Shown: positions 36,085 to 44,574, numbered from the stretch's first letter. The stretch: 52,928 nt of DNA from Microbacterium sp. (GCA_031177765.1 JAPSKH010000010.1:1-52928), one strand, 5' to 3'. The notes: generated from the letters alone by a model not told the origin. Numbers and translations are program-made.

Positions 36085-37818
36085 TCAGTCTACGCGGGCG
36101 CCCGGCGGCGGGCCCGAGAGACCGGCCCGGTGACGCTGGGCGAACTGGTCGACGGCATCGGCCAGCGCGGGATCCTCGCCGCGCGCCAGGCCCGCGTACT
36201 CGACCCGGACGGTGTGACCCTCCACGGTCGCCTTGACCCACATGCGCCGCCGCGGCACGAACAGCGCGGCCAGCAGGCCGGCCGTCGCCAGCACCGCGAA
36301 CACGAGCACCCAGCCCGCGGCGGCATCCCGATGGATCGACAGCGAGACGTACCGCTTGACCGAGCCGTCGTATCCGCTCGCGCCGTCGGGCGCCTCGTTC
36401 TCGAACGTGATGGTTCCGAGGCCGCCCGGAAGCTCGGCCGTCTCGCCGGGCGCCAGTTCGAGCGCGTCGACGTCGGCGCCGCGGCCTGCGAGCTTCTCCA
36501 TCTCGCTGGTGTCGAGCGTGTACACCGACCGCGGGATGCCGCCGTCGATGCCGAGGTCGCCCACGTACACGTCGAGCGACACGACGGGGTTCACCAGGGC
36601 GGGGTAGGCCGACGCGAACGCCCCCGTCGACAGCGGCGCCTGCGTCGGGTAGAAGAAGCCGACCAGTCCGACCTGCTCGGGCAGGCCGTCGGGGACCTTC
36701 ACCACGCCCAGCGAGGTCATGTTCGTGTCCTGCGGCAGGAAGGGCACCGATTCCGAGAAGACGACCTGTCCGTCCGCATCCCGGATCGTCAGCGTCGGGG
36801 CGTAGCCGTTGCCCATCAGATAGATGCGGTCGCCCTCCATCTCGAGCGGGTGGTTGACGCGCACCTTCCCGGACTCGGGCGCCTCGCCGGCGCGCTGCGT
36901 GGTGAGGTTGGCGACGAAGTCACCGGCCTGCCCGGCGCCCTCGGTGCCCAGCGGCTGATAGGTCACATCGAAGCGGTCGAGCGTGAGCGCATACGGCGTG
37001 AGCCCGTCCTCGTCGACGAAGCGTCCCGGGTTGAAGGAGGTGTAGTCGAGGAGGGTGTTCACCCAGGTGCGACCCTCGATGATGACCGTCTGACCGGTGT
37101 AGGTGAACCCGCCGCCGATGCCGACGGCGAGCAGAACGCCCACGAGCGCGGCGTGGAAGACGAGATTGCCCGTCTCGCGCAGGTATCCGCGCTCGGCCGA
37201 CACCGACAGGGTCCTGCCGGTGTCGTAGCGTGCGACGCGGTAGCCGTTCTTCCTCAGGTGCTGCTGCGCCGACGCGACGGCGGACGTAGCCAGTGTCGCG
37301 GCATCCGCGTCGTCGGTCGCCTCGATCACCTCGGTGCGGTGCACATCCAGCCGCGACAGACGAGCGGGCGTCCGCGGCGGCTTGGCGCGCAGCGCCTTCC
37401 AATGGTGCTTCGTGCGCGGGATCACGCAGCCCACGAGCGAGATGAACAGCAGGATGTAGATCGCCGAGAACCACGGCGACGTGTACACGTCGAACAGGCT
37501 CAGGCCGTCGAGGATGGGCGCCAGGTCGGGATTGTCGTTGAAGTACTGCGTGACGCCGTTGGGGTCGGCGCCTCGCTGCGGCACGAGGGATCCGGGGACG
37601 GCGGCGATGGCGAGCAGCAGCAGCAGCACGAGCGCGGTGCGCATCGACGTCAGCTGGCGCCAGCCCCAGCGCAGCCACCCGATCGCTCCGAGCGCGGGCT
37701 GCGCGACGTCGTCGGATGCCTCGGCACGGCCGCCGTCGGCGTGGTCGTCGGGGCGCAGCGTCCCTTCGACGGGCTCGGGGACCGCCGCGGTGCTGTCGTC
37801 AGAGAGGGGCCGGGACAC
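36085..37818 (-). CDS. resB: Cytochrome c biogenesis protein ResB
   Basis: Membrane partner of CcsB in System II cytochrome c maturation. 577 residues: a cytosolic N-terminus, then helices at MRTALVLLLLLAIAAVPGSLVPQ and WFSAIYILLFISLVGCVIP, a third near GNLVFHAALVGVLLAVGIG, a large extracytoplasmic domain, and a final helix (AGWVLVFAVLATAGLLAALFVP). The start overlaps the ccdA stop by 20 bases, so it belongs to the histidine phosphatase-resA-ccdA-resB unit. Confidence 0.92.
   Translation of the reverse strand: MSRPLSDDSTAAVPEPVEGTLRPDDHADGGRAEASDDVAQPALGAIGWLRWGWRQLTSMRTALVLLLLLAIAAVPGSLVPQRGADPNGVTQYFNDNPDLAPILDGLSLFDVYTSPWFSAIYILLFISLVGCVIPRTKHHWKALRAKPPRTPARLSRLDVHRTEVIEATDDADAATLATSAVASAQQHLRKNGYRVARYDTGRTLSVSAERGYLRETGNLVFHAALVGVLLAVGIGGGFTYTGQTVIIEGRTWVNTLLDYTSFNPGRFVDEDGLTPYALTLDRFDVTYQPLGTEGAGQAGDFVANLTTQRAGEAPESGKVRVNHPLEMEGDRIYLMGNGYAPTLTIRDADGQVVFSESVPFLPQDTNMTSLGVVKVPDGLPEQVGLVGFFYPTQAPLSTGAFASAYPALVNPVVSLDVYVGDLGIDGGIPRSVYTLDTSEMEKLAGRGADVDALELAPGETAELPGGLGTITFENEAPDGASGYDGSVKRYVSLSIHRDAAAGWVLVFAVLATAGLLAALFVPRRRMWVKATVEGHTVRVEYAGLARGEDPALADAVDQFAQRHRAGLSGPPPGARVD
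36087..36092 (-). promoter_or_regulatory. Internal -10 hexamer of ccsB inside the resB stop
   Basis: On the minus strand the end of resB reads GTA GAC TGA, which contains TAGACT; GAGATC and then the ccsB ATG follow. Spacing is six bases, as in the other leaderless starts. Confidence 0.6.
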
Positions 37819-38635
37819 TGGCGAACACCCCCTGCAGCTGCGCCATGATCGCCGTCCACGCCCCGGTGAGCATGAGCACGCCCAGCACGATCAGCACCGC
37901 GCCGCCGACGAGGTTGACCACCCGGATGTGACGGCGCACGAACGCGACGGATCGCGTCGCCCAGCCGAAGCCGAGCGTGAGCAGCACGAACGGGATGCCG
38001 AGGCCGAGCGAGTAGGCCACGCCGAGGAGCGCGGCGCGGCCGGTCGAGGCGGCGTCGAAGGACATCGTGAGGATCACCGCGAGTGTCGGGCCGATGCACG
38101 GCGCCCACCCGATGCCCAGCGCAATCCCGAGCAGCGGCGCGCCGACGAGGCCGAGGTTCCCGCGGATCTGCGGCCGGACGATCCGCTGCGCCAGGCCGAA
38201 GACGCCGATGAAGACCAGGCCCATCGCGATGACGACGACGCCGAGGATCCGCGTGATGAGGTCGGCGTATTCGAGCAGGAACCGGCCGACCGTGCCGCCG
38301 AGCATCGCCATGCTGACGAACACGACGGTGAAGCCGGCGATGAAGAGCAGGACCCCCAGCACCAGCCGCCCGCGTGCGGGCTGCGTCTCATCGCTTCCCT
38401 GCGGTCCGTGCTCAGGGACCGGGCTCCCTCCGTTCACCGGGCCAGCGGAGCCGGACGAAACGGGCTGCGCAACGGCGCGCGGCGCCCGCGGCGCGACGGC
38501 GCCGCCGATGAACCCGAGGTACCCGGGCACGAGGGGCAGCACGCACGGCGACAGGAACGAGATCAGCCCTGCCAGCACGGCGATGGGGATCGCGACCAGG
38601 AGCGAGCCGTCGGCGACGAGGTCGGCGAGGTTCAC
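37799..38635 (-). CDS. ccdA: Thiol-disulfide transmembrane carrier CcdA
   Basis: Passes electrons from cytosolic thioredoxin across the membrane to ResA. 278 residues with six helices. The redox pair is C31 (LSPCVLPLVPGYL) and C180 (GWAPCIGPTL). A hydrophilic insertion (about 50-90) separates the first two helices. The GTG start overlaps the resA stop (GTGA). An earlier in-frame ATG would run through resA and is rejected. Confidence 0.93.
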   Translation of the reverse strand: MNLADLVADGSLLVAIPIAVLAGLISFLSPCVLPLVPGYLGFIGGAVAPRAPRAVAQPVSSGSAGPVNGGSPVPEHGPQGSDETQPARGRLVLGVLLFIAGFTVVFVSMAMLGGTVGRFLLEYADLITRILGVVVIAMGLVFIGVFGLAQRIVRPQIRGNLGLVGAPLLGIALGIGWAPCIGPTLAVILTMSFDAASTGRAALLGVAYSLGLGIPFVLLTLGFGWATRSVAFVRRHIRVVNLVGGAVLIVLGVLMLTGAWTAIMAQLQGVFASVPAPL

Positions 38636-39243
38636 GCCTCCTCCAGCGTCTCGCGCACGAGCGTCTCGAGGATGGACGCCTCCTCGAGCTGCCCGATGAT
38701 GCGAGCGGCGACCCGGCCCTCGCGATCCAGGACCAGGGTGACCGGGACGGCGTTCAGCGGTGTCTGGCCGGCGAACGCGAGCTTGATCGAGCCGTCGACC
38801 GTGGTCAGCGCGCTGGGATAGGTCACGCCGTACTTCTCGGCGAACGCGCGGGATGCCTCGGCGCCGTCGTACAGATTCACACCGAGGAACGACACGTCGT
38901 CGGCGGCGAACGTCTGGTGAGCCTCTTCGAGCTCGGCCGCCTCGACGCGGCACGGCGCGCACGCGGCGTACCAGAAGTTGACCACGAGGACCTCGCCGGC
39001 GTAGTCGGCGCTCGAGGCGGTGCCCCCCACGTCGAGCGCGGCCTCGAACTCGATGGGCTCGGTGCGCTCGTCGGGAGCGACCTCCTCCACGCGCAGACCG
39101 TCGGCGGCGATGAACCCCTTGTTGTCGCCCTCGCGGTACTGATCCGCCAGCGGGTCGTCCGTGCAGGCGACCAGACCTGCCGCCAGCCCGGCCGCGAGAA
39201 GAGCGGATGCCGCGGCCCGCGCGCCGCGCGCGATCTTCCTCAT
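38632..39243 (-). CDS. ResA/TlpA-like thioredoxin lipoprotein
   Basis: Reduces apocytochrome c cysteines outside the membrane so heme can attach. 203 residues. The signal peptide ends in lipobox LVAC (Cys27), and the thioredoxin active site WYAACAPC has C95 and C98. The cis-proline loop is NAVPVTLVLD. Its ATG overlaps the stop of the phosphatase gene (ATGA), and its stop overlaps ccdA, so the four genes are tightly coupled. Confidence 0.92.
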   Translation of the reverse strand: MRKIARGARAAASALLAAGLAAGLVACTDDPLADQYREGDNKGFIAADGLRVEEVAPDERTEPIEFEAALDVGGTASSADYAGEVLVVNFWYAACAPCRVEAAELEEAHQTFAADDVSFLGVNLYDGAEASRAFAEKYGVTYPSALTTVDGSIKLAFAGQTPLNAVPVTLVLDREGRVAARIIGQLEEASILETLVRETLEEA

Positions 39244-39869
39244 ACCGCCCCCACGTCCACGGCGCCGGACGTGGACGCCGGTTCGGCGTACGCCGTCTCG
39301 GTCCACTTCCCGTCCCTCATCTCGAAGCTGGTGACACTCGACAGCGCGCAGCGCCGCGTGCGGGGATCGTGCCGCAGCGGAAGACCCGCGACGGCGAGGT
39401 GCGTGATCCAGATCGGCAGCTGATGGGACACGATGACGATGTCGCCCGAATCGGCGGCATCCCACGCCTCCGTCATCGCTGCGTTCATGCGGCCGACGAC
39501 GTCGGCGTACGGCTCACCCCAGCTCGGCAGGGCCGGCTTGCGCAGGTGGCGCCAGTTCCACGGGTTGACCAGCGCGTGCAGCATCCGCCTGCCCTCGAAG
39601 ACGTTGGTCGGCTCGATCACGCGGTCATCCACCTGCGCCGCGATGCCGAACAGCTCCGCGAACGGCTCGGCCGACTCCTGCGTGCGCTGCAGCGGCGAGC
39701 AGATGAGCGCGGCGACCGGGCGCTCCATGGCACGGACGAACTCCGCGGCCTGGCGGGCCATGCGACGGCCGTCGACGCTCAGTCCGTACCCCGGGAGTCG
39801 CCCGTAGAGCACGCGGCGGGGGTTGTGGACCTCCCCGTGGCGCACGAGATGCAGGCGATCGGCGGGCAC
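39240..39869 (-). CDS. Histidine phosphatase superfamily protein (phosphoglycerate mutase-like)
   Basis: A 209-residue member with the catalytic LVRHGEV (His11 phospho-acceptor), CSPLQRTQESAEP and the second histidine in VIVSHQLPIW. Substrate unknown. It heads the cytochrome c maturation unit, as the Rv0525-like gene does in M. tuberculosis, although no chemical link to heme is evident. The GTG start is six bases after TAGACT (leaderless). Confidence 0.88.
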   Translation of the reverse strand: MPADRLHLVRHGEVHNPRRVLYGRLPGYGLSVDGRRMARQAAEFVRAMERPVAALICSPLQRTQESAEPFAELFGIAAQVDDRVIEPTNVFEGRRMLHALVNPWNWRHLRKPALPSWGEPYADVVGRMNAAMTEAWDAADSGDIVIVSHQLPIWITHLAVAGLPLRHDPRTRRCALSSVTSFEMRDGKWTETAYAEPASTSGAVDVGAV

Positions 39870-39875
39870 CGCACC

Positions 39876-39881
39876 AGTCTA
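39876..39881 (-). promoter_or_regulatory. -10 hexamer of the cytochrome c maturation unit (leaderless)
   Basis: TAGACT on the minus strand, six bases before the GTG start. Confidence 0.65.
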
Positions 39882-39911
39882 CGGCGGGCTGTTCTGTGGG
39901 GCGGCTGAGCG

Positions 39912-40652
39912 TCAGTCCACCGAGGTCGACGCCGGCTCCCGCTCGTCGTCGTCGCTGACGCGGCGCTCGCGGTCATCGGTGCGACCGCGGTCGAGGTCGG
40001 TGTCACCGCGTTCGCGCTTGGCAGCCAGGAGAGCCCGCGTGCGGTGGACGACGAACCAGACCACGGCGACGGCCACCACCGCGATGACGGCGTACTGCAC
40101 GACGTCGACGTACTGCTCGACGATGTGCCACGACTCCCCCAGCAGGTAGCCGGCGAGCACGAACACGGTGTTCCAGATGAGACTGCCCAGCGTGGTCAGC
40201 AGCCCGAACCGCCACAGCGGCATCCGCGTCACGCCGGCGGGAATGGAGATGAGGCTGCGGAAGATCGGGATCATGCGCCCGAAGAACACCGCCTTGCCGC
40301 CGTGCCGCTCGAACCACGCGACCGTCCGGTCGATGTCGTCGGCCTTGAGCAGGGGCACCTTCGCGGCGATGCGGCGCAGGCGGTCGACGCCGAACCAGGC
40401 GCCGATCCCGTAGAGCAGCAGCGCTCCGATCAGCGAGCCGGCCGTCGTCCAGGCCAGCGCCTCGAACAGCGAGAACGAGCCGCGGCTGGCCGCGAGGCCG
40501 GCCATCGGCAGCACCACCTCGCTGGGCAGCGGCGGGAAGATGTTCTCGAGTGCGATCGCGATGCCGGCTCCGGCAGGGCCGATCAGATCCATCAGCGAGA
40601 CGGACCAGTCCAGCAGCGCGCCCAGCCACGAGGTGTCGGTGTTGTCGCTCAT
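39912..40652 (-). CDS. DedA-family membrane protein
   Basis: A 246-residue protein with the DedA/VTT core: ENIFPPLPSEVVLPMAGLAASRG, the helical hairpin WTTAGSLIGALLLYGIGAWFG and GRMIPIFRSLISIPAGVTRMPLWRFG, where the Arg residues are conserved. The last 40 residues are highly charged (RERGDTDLDRGRTDDRERR). Family members are proton-linked lipid transporters or scramblases, including undecaprenyl-phosphate recycling in some; the specific substrate here is unknown. Confidence 0.9.
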   Translation of the reverse strand: MSDNTDTSWLGALLDWSVSLMDLIGPAGAGIAIALENIFPPLPSEVVLPMAGLAASRGSFSLFEALAWTTAGSLIGALLLYGIGAWFGVDRLRRIAAKVPLLKADDIDRTVAWFERHGGKAVFFGRMIPIFRSLISIPAGVTRMPLWRFGLLTTLGSLIWNTVFVLAGYLLGESWHIVEQYVDVVQYAVIAVVAVAVVWFVVHRTRALLAAKRERGDTDLDRGRTDDRERRVSDDDEREPASTSVD

Positions 40653-40736
40653 CCCGCCCCACGGTACGGGGTCGGCATGGATCCTTCCTGGGTGCTGACC
40701 CCCGAATCCGCTGAGGGCTCTCCCCCGCGCCGCGGC

Positions 40737-41099
40737 TCAGAGCGTCGAGCCGGGCACGCCCGCGGACGCGATCGCGGCTCCGAGGAACCACGCGCCGATC
40801 ACCAGCGGCACGCCAACCAGCGGCACCCAGAACGCCAGACGCCGGCGCACGAGCAGCACGACGACCACCGTCACAGCCGCTGCCAGCAGCACCCACGGAA
40901 GGATCATCGCCGTCAGCATGCCCGCCGAGATGAGGCCGGTGTCGCACTCCACCGCGCCGCACGGATCGGATGCCATCGCGAGGAAAGCCCCGAACAGCGA
41001 TGTCAGCGCGGCAAGGACCCCCAGGCCGAGCAGCAGCACCACGGACAGCACGACATCCCACACGCGAACCGGCCGGGATGAGGGGGCGAGGGCGGTCAC
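40737..41099 (-). CDS. Small four-helix membrane protein, unknown (DUF6264-like)
   Basis: A 120-residue protein with about three to four hydrophobic helices (VVLSVVLLLGLGVLAALTSLF; MLTAMILPWVLLAAAVTVVVV; WVPLVGVPLVIGAWFLGAAIA). Two cysteines in MASDPCGAVECDTG lie in the first outer loop. The layout suggests DUF6264, but this is from memory of the pattern only. The GTG start follows TAGGAT by six bases. Divergent from aspS. Confidence 0.65.
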   Translation of the reverse strand: MTALAPSSRPVRVWDVVLSVVLLLGLGVLAALTSLFGAFLAMASDPCGAVECDTGLISAGMLTAMILPWVLLAAAVTVVVVLLVRRRLAFWVPLVGVPLVIGAWFLGAAIASAGVPGSTL

Positions 41100-41105
41100 G
41101 GCCTC

Positions 41106-41111
41106 ATCCTA
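41106..41111 (-). promoter_or_regulatory. -10 hexamer of the small membrane protein gene (leaderless)
   Basis: TAGGAT on the minus strand, six bases before the GTG start. Confidence 0.6.
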
Positions 41112-41120
41112 GGGCGCACG

Positions 41121-41126
41121 TAGACT
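41121..41126 (+). promoter_or_regulatory. -10 hexamer of aspS
   Basis: TAGACT on the plus strand, eight bases before the GTG start; leaderless or nearly so. Confidence 0.55.
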
Positions 41127-41134
41127 TGTCGCTC

Positions 41135-42475
41135 GTGAGTGAACGCGTTCTCGTCCAGCAGCTGCAGGGTCTCGCCGACGGACCCGTCTCCGTCTCCGGG
41201 TGGGTCGAGACCGTCCGGGATCAGAAGAAGGTGCAGTTCGTCATCCTGCGCGACGAGACCGGCGCCGTGCAGCTGGTCAACCCGGCCACGCGTCCCGCCG
41301 AGGACGGATCCGAACAGGATGCCGCGGCGCTCGCGCTCACCGACACCATCTCGAACCTCGCCACCGGCACGTTCCTCACGGTCACCGGCGACCTCAAGCA
41401 CGACGAGCGGGTGAAGCTCGGCGGCGTGGAGATCAGGATCGGCACGCTGGAGATCGCCGGGGCCGCCCTGCCCGAGACGCCGATCGCCGCGGACAGCGGG
41501 CTCGACAAGCGCATGGACTGGCGCTTCCTCGACCTCCGCCAGCGCCGCAACAACCTCATCTTCCGCGTGCAGACCACCCTCGAGCACGCCATGCGCACGT
41601 ACTGGATCGAGCGCGACTACATCGAGGTCCACTCGCCCAAGCTGATGGCGTCGGCCTCCGAGTCCAACGCGGAGCTCTTCTCGCTGGAGTACTTCGGCGA
41701 CCAGACCGCCTACCTCGCGCAGTCGCCTCAGTTCTTCAAGCAGATGGCGCAGGTCGCCGGGTTCGGCAAGATCTTCGAGATCGCGCCCGCCTTCCGCGCC
41801 GACCCCTCGTTCACCAGCCGCCACGCGACGGAGTTCACCTCGATCGACGCCGAGATCAGCTGGATCGACTCCCACGAGGACGTCGCCGGCATGCAGGAGG
41901 AGCTCCTCGCGACGGCGATCCAGGCCGTGAAGGACAAGCACGGCGCCGAGGTCCAGGAGCTGTTCGGCGTCGAGGTCCAGGTCCCGGCGGTGCCCTTCCC
42001 CCGCATCCCGCTCGCCGAGGCCCGCGAGATCGTCAAGAGCCGCGGCTACGACATCCCCCGCACCGATGGAGACCTCGACCCCGAGGGCGAGCGCCAGATC
42101 TCCGCGTACGTCGAGGAGACCTACGACCACCAGTTCGTGTTCATCACCGACTACCACCCCGAGATCCGCGCGTTCTATCACATGCGCGATGAGCGGACGG
42201 GGCTGACCAAGAGCTACGACCTGCTGTTCAAGGGGGTCGAGATCACGACCGGCGCCCAGCGTGAGCACCGCGTCGACGTCCTCATCGAACAGGCCAAGGA
42301 GAAGGGCCTGGAGCCGGAGCACCTCGACTTCTACTTCGACTTCTTCCGCTACGGCGCACCGCCGCACGGCGGCTTCGGAATGGGGCTCGCCCGCGTGCTG
42401 ATGCTGCTGCTCGGCGAATCGTCGATCCGCGAGGTCACCTATCTCTTCCGTGGCCCGACGCGCCTCGCACCCTGA
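41135..42475 (+). CDS. aspS: Aspartyl-tRNA synthetase of the archaeal/eukaryal type (aspartate--tRNA(Asn/Asp) ligase)
   Basis: Charges tRNA with aspartate. 446 residues: an OB-fold anticodon domain (VSVSGWVETVRDQKKVQFVILRDETGAVQLV) and a class II core with motif 2 FRADPSFTSRHATEFTSIDAEIS and motif 3 GGFGMGLARVLMLLLG. The bacterial GAD insertion domain is absent, and the length fits the short archaeal class rather than the ~590-residue bacterial enzyme. Such enzymes are often non-discriminating and work with GatCAB to make Asn-tRNA (established for some; inference here). GTG was chosen because it follows TAGACT and begins the family similarity; a TTG three codons upstream overlaps that hexamer. 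Confidence 0.93.
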   Translation: MSERVLVQQLQGLADGPVSVSGWVETVRDQKKVQFVILRDETGAVQLVNPATRPAEDGSEQDAAALALTDTISNLATGTFLTVTGDLKHDERVKLGGVEIRIGTLEIAGAALPETPIAADSGLDKRMDWRFLDLRQRRNNLIFRVQTTLEHAMRTYWIERDYIEVHSPKLMASASESNAELFSLEYFGDQTAYLAQSPQFFKQMAQVAGFGKIFEIAPAFRADPSFTSRHATEFTSIDAEISWIDSHEDVAGMQEELLATAIQAVKDKHGAEVQELFGVEVQVPAVPFPRIPLAEAREIVKSRGYDIPRTDGDLDPEGERQISAYVEETYDHQFVFITDYHPEIRAFYHMRDERTGLTKSYDLLFKGVEITTGAQREHRVDVLIEQAKEKGLEPEHLDFYFDFFRYGAPPHGGFGMGLARVLMLLLGESSIREVTYLFRGPTRLAP

Positions 42476-42504
42476 CGGCCGGTTCATCGGGGCTGAATAG
42501 GGGG

Positions 42505-42520
42505 CCCCTACGGGGTTTTT
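42505..42520 (+). terminator. Terminator-like hairpin after aspS
   Basis: CCCCTACGGGG followed by TTTTT, about 30 bases after the aspS stop; flanking GGGG and CCCCC could lengthen an alternative stem. Confidence 0.55.
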
Positions 42521-42608
42521 CCCCCTTGTGCAGATCCGCCCTCCCCTCGAAGCTGTGTGCGGCGCGAGGAACCTCTCGTCGACGGACGATCTGCTTTTGG
42601 GGACTTAC

Positions 42609-43739
42609 ATGAGCTATCCGCACACTCGGAAGAACCGAATCCGGGCCGCATCGGCCCTTCTCACCGCCACCGCGGCCGCGTTCGCGCTGGCATCCGTCGG
42701 GGCGCCGGCGACAGCCGCGGAGGCGGAGTCGTGGGTCGTCGCGAGCGGCCTGGACAATCCACGACAGCTCTCCATCGGTCCCGGCGGCTCGGTGTACGTC
42801 GCCGAGGCGGGAACGGGAGGCGACGGACCATGCCTGCCCAGTCCCGAGGACCCGGCGGCGAGCGTCTGCCTCGGCGACACCGGCGCGGTCACCGAGATCC
42901 GGCACGGCGTACAGACGCGGGTCGTCACGGGTCTGCCCTCCCTCGCCGGGGCGGACGGCTCCGCCGCGACAGGCCCGTCGGCCGTGAGCGTCCGTGGCAA
43001 CAACATCGCGGTTCTGATGGGCCTCGGCGGCAACCTGGAGACCCGGGCGCAGCTCGGAGCCGAGGGCGCGGAGCTGGGCACCATGCTCACCGGCCGGATC
43101 GGGCAGGACCTGAGTGTCGCCGTAGACGTCTCCGCGTACGAGCAGGCCCACAACCCCGATGGCGGGCACATCGACTCCAACCCCAACGGCTTCACCGACG
43201 TGAACAGCAAGCGGTGGACGATCGCCGATGCCGGTGCGAACGCCGTGGTGACGATGGGCGGCAATCAGCCCGACGCCACGGTCGCGGTCCTGCCGCCGGC
43301 GATGGGGGTGCCGCCGTGGGGCGGCGACCCGATTCCCGCCGAGTCGGTCCCGACGAACGTCGTGCAGGGCCCCGACGGCGCGTACTACGTCTCCGAACTC
43401 CTGGGCTTCCCCTTCCCGGTCGGCGAATCGCGCATCTGGCGTGTCGTCCCGGGCGAGGAGCCGACGGTGTACGCCACGGGCCTGAGCAATGTGACGAGCC
43501 TCGCCTGGCAGCACCGGACGCTGTACGCGGTGCAGATCACCGACGGCAGCTTCCTGGACGAGACGCAGCCGCCCATCGGCTCGTTGCGCAAGGTGATCCC
43601 GGGCAGCGAGCAGCACCCTGCTGTGCTGAGCGGTCTGTTCGCGCCGTACGGGGTCGCCATCCACGGCACGACGGCCTATGTGAGCACCGGCGCGATCCTT
43701 CCCGGCGCCGGCGAGGTGCACGCCGTCAGCCTTCGCTAG
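42609..43739 (+). CDS. ScyD/ScyE-family secreted protein
   Basis: A 376-residue exported protein. The signal peptide runs through KNRIRAASALLTATAAAFALASVGAPATAAEA with a likely AXA cleavage. The mature part has beta-propeller-like repeats (NPRQLSIGPGGSVYVAEAG, VPTNVVQGPDGAYYVSELLG, LYAVQITDG, GVAIHGTTAYVSTG), as in ScyD/ScyE proteins named from the cyanobacterial scytonemin cluster. No scytonemin genes are near, so function is unknown. The start MSYPHTRK has GGGGA upstream. Confidence 0.8.
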   Translation: MSYPHTRKNRIRAASALLTATAAAFALASVGAPATAAEAESWVVASGLDNPRQLSIGPGGSVYVAEAGTGGDGPCLPSPEDPAASVCLGDTGAVTEIRHGVQTRVVTGLPSLAGADGSAATGPSAVSVRGNNIAVLMGLGGNLETRAQLGAEGAELGTMLTGRIGQDLSVAVDVSAYEQAHNPDGGHIDSNPNGFTDVNSKRWTIADAGANAVVTMGGNQPDATVAVLPPAMGVPPWGGDPIPAESVPTNVVQGPDGAYYVSELLGFPFPVGESRIWRVVPGEEPTVYATGLSNVTSLAWQHRTLYAVQITDGSFLDETQPPIGSLRKVIPGSEQHPAVLSGLFAPYGVAIHGTTAYVSTGAILPGAGEVHAVSLR

Positions 43740-43750
43740 ACCCTCCCGAG

Positions 43751-43791
43751 CGAACGCCGCTCGGCTCCCTTCGCGGACCGGGCGGCGTTCG
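43751..43791. terminator. Bidirectional terminator between convergent genes
   Basis: A perfect 10-bp stem CGAACGCCGC/GCGGCGTTCG with a 21-base loop, 12 bases after the ScyD-like stop and just beyond the glutaredoxin-like stop. Confidence 0.65.
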
Positions 43792-43799
43792 TGCGCGGG

Positions 43800-44048
43800 T
43801 CAGTTCGCCGCGAGCGCCGCGCGCAGGCGGTCGGGGGACACCCGCCAATGCCCGTGGAGGCGGCCGTCGATGAGCACCACCGGGATCTTCTCCCACCACT
43901 GGGCGTACAGGGCCGGGTCGTCGGCGATCGACAGCTCCTCGACCTCCACGGCATCCTCCGGCAGGTCCGCCACGACGGTCTCGACCACCTCACGCGCGAC
44001 GTCGCACAGGTGGCAGTCGGGCTTGCCGATGAGGGTCAGCGTCGTCAC
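43800..44048 (-). CDS. Glutaredoxin-like thiol protein
   Basis: An 82-residue thioredoxin-fold protein with active site CHLC (C12, C15) in IGKPDCHLCDVAREVVE, and the cis-proline motif KIPVVLIDG. Length and the H-L pair fit the DUF836/glutaredoxin-like family. Partner unknown. The GTG start is six bases after TAGACT (leaderless). Confidence 0.85.
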   Translation of the reverse strand: MTTLTLIGKPDCHLCDVAREVVETVVADLPEDAVEVEELSIADDPALYAQWWEKIPVVLIDGRLHGHWRVSPDRLRAALAAN

Positions 44049-44054
44049 GCTCTC

Positions 44055-44060
44055 AGTCTA
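44055..44060 (-). promoter_or_regulatory. -10 hexamer of the glutaredoxin-like gene (leaderless)
   Basis: TAGACT on the minus strand, six bases before the GTG start. Confidence 0.65.
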
Positions 44061-44083
44061 GAAGCGGCGTCCGCGCCGCCGGC

Positions 44084-44377
44084 TCAGTGCGCGACCGGAT
44101 ACCCGGATGCGATCCACTCGTCGGTCCCGCCCTCGACGTTCGTCGCGTCGTAGCCCCGCGCCTGCAGCGCCTCGACCACGCGCGCGGAGCGGCCGCCGAC
44201 CTTGCAGATGACGTCGAACGCGGCATCCGGAAGCTCGTCGAGCCGCTCGCCGAGGATCGACATCGGCAGGTTGATCGCGCCGGGGACGTGCCCCTGCGCG
44301 AACTCCCACTCCTCGCGCACATCGATGAGCGGGGTCCCCGCTCGCTCGTGCAGCTGCTGGACCGTGATCGACTTCAT
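44084..44377 (-). CDS. Single-domain rhodanese-like protein
   Basis: A 97-residue rhodanese domain: PLIDVREEWEFAQGHVPGAINLP, then the catalytic Cys in VICKVGGRSARV. The loop CKVGGRS fits the usual CxxGxR layout with one extra residue. It could move sulfur to a small thiol or protein; the partner is unknown. A GAAGGG ribosome site precedes the ATG, so this gene is not leaderless. Confidence 0.87.
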   Translation of the reverse strand: MKSITVQQLHERAGTPLIDVREEWEFAQGHVPGAINLPMSILGERLDELPDAAFDVICKVGGRSARVVEALQARGYDATNVEGGTDEWIASGYPVAH

Positions 44378-44475
44378 GCTGACCCTTCGTCACGCGACCG
44401 ATACACGAAGCGCCCCCGTCGACCGAAAGCGCACGTCGGCGCTGACCGGTCGGGGGACGCTTGTGTCGATGCCGC

Positions 44476-44574
44476 TTACTTCTTGTTGCGGCGCTGGTGG
44501 CGAGTCTTGCGAAGCAGCTTGCGGTGCTTCTTCTTCGCCATGCGCTTGCGGCGCTTCTTGATGACAGAACCCAC
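44476..44574 (-). CDS. Small ribosomal protein bS22-type (AURKAIP1/COX24-domain), 32 residues
   Basis: The gene starts with GTG and encodes 32 residues, more than half Lys or Arg: GSVIKKRRKRMAKKKHRKLL, then RKTRHQRRNKK and TAA. This matches the tiny actinobacterial protein seen in mycobacterial small ribosomal subunits (Rv0500B, bS22) and is easily missed because of its size. A GAGG ribosome site lies before the GTG. A TAGACT -10 at 44653-44658 would give a leader of about 70 bases. Confidence 0.9.
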   Translation of the reverse strand: MGSVIKKRRKRMAKKKHRKLLRKTRHQRRNKK

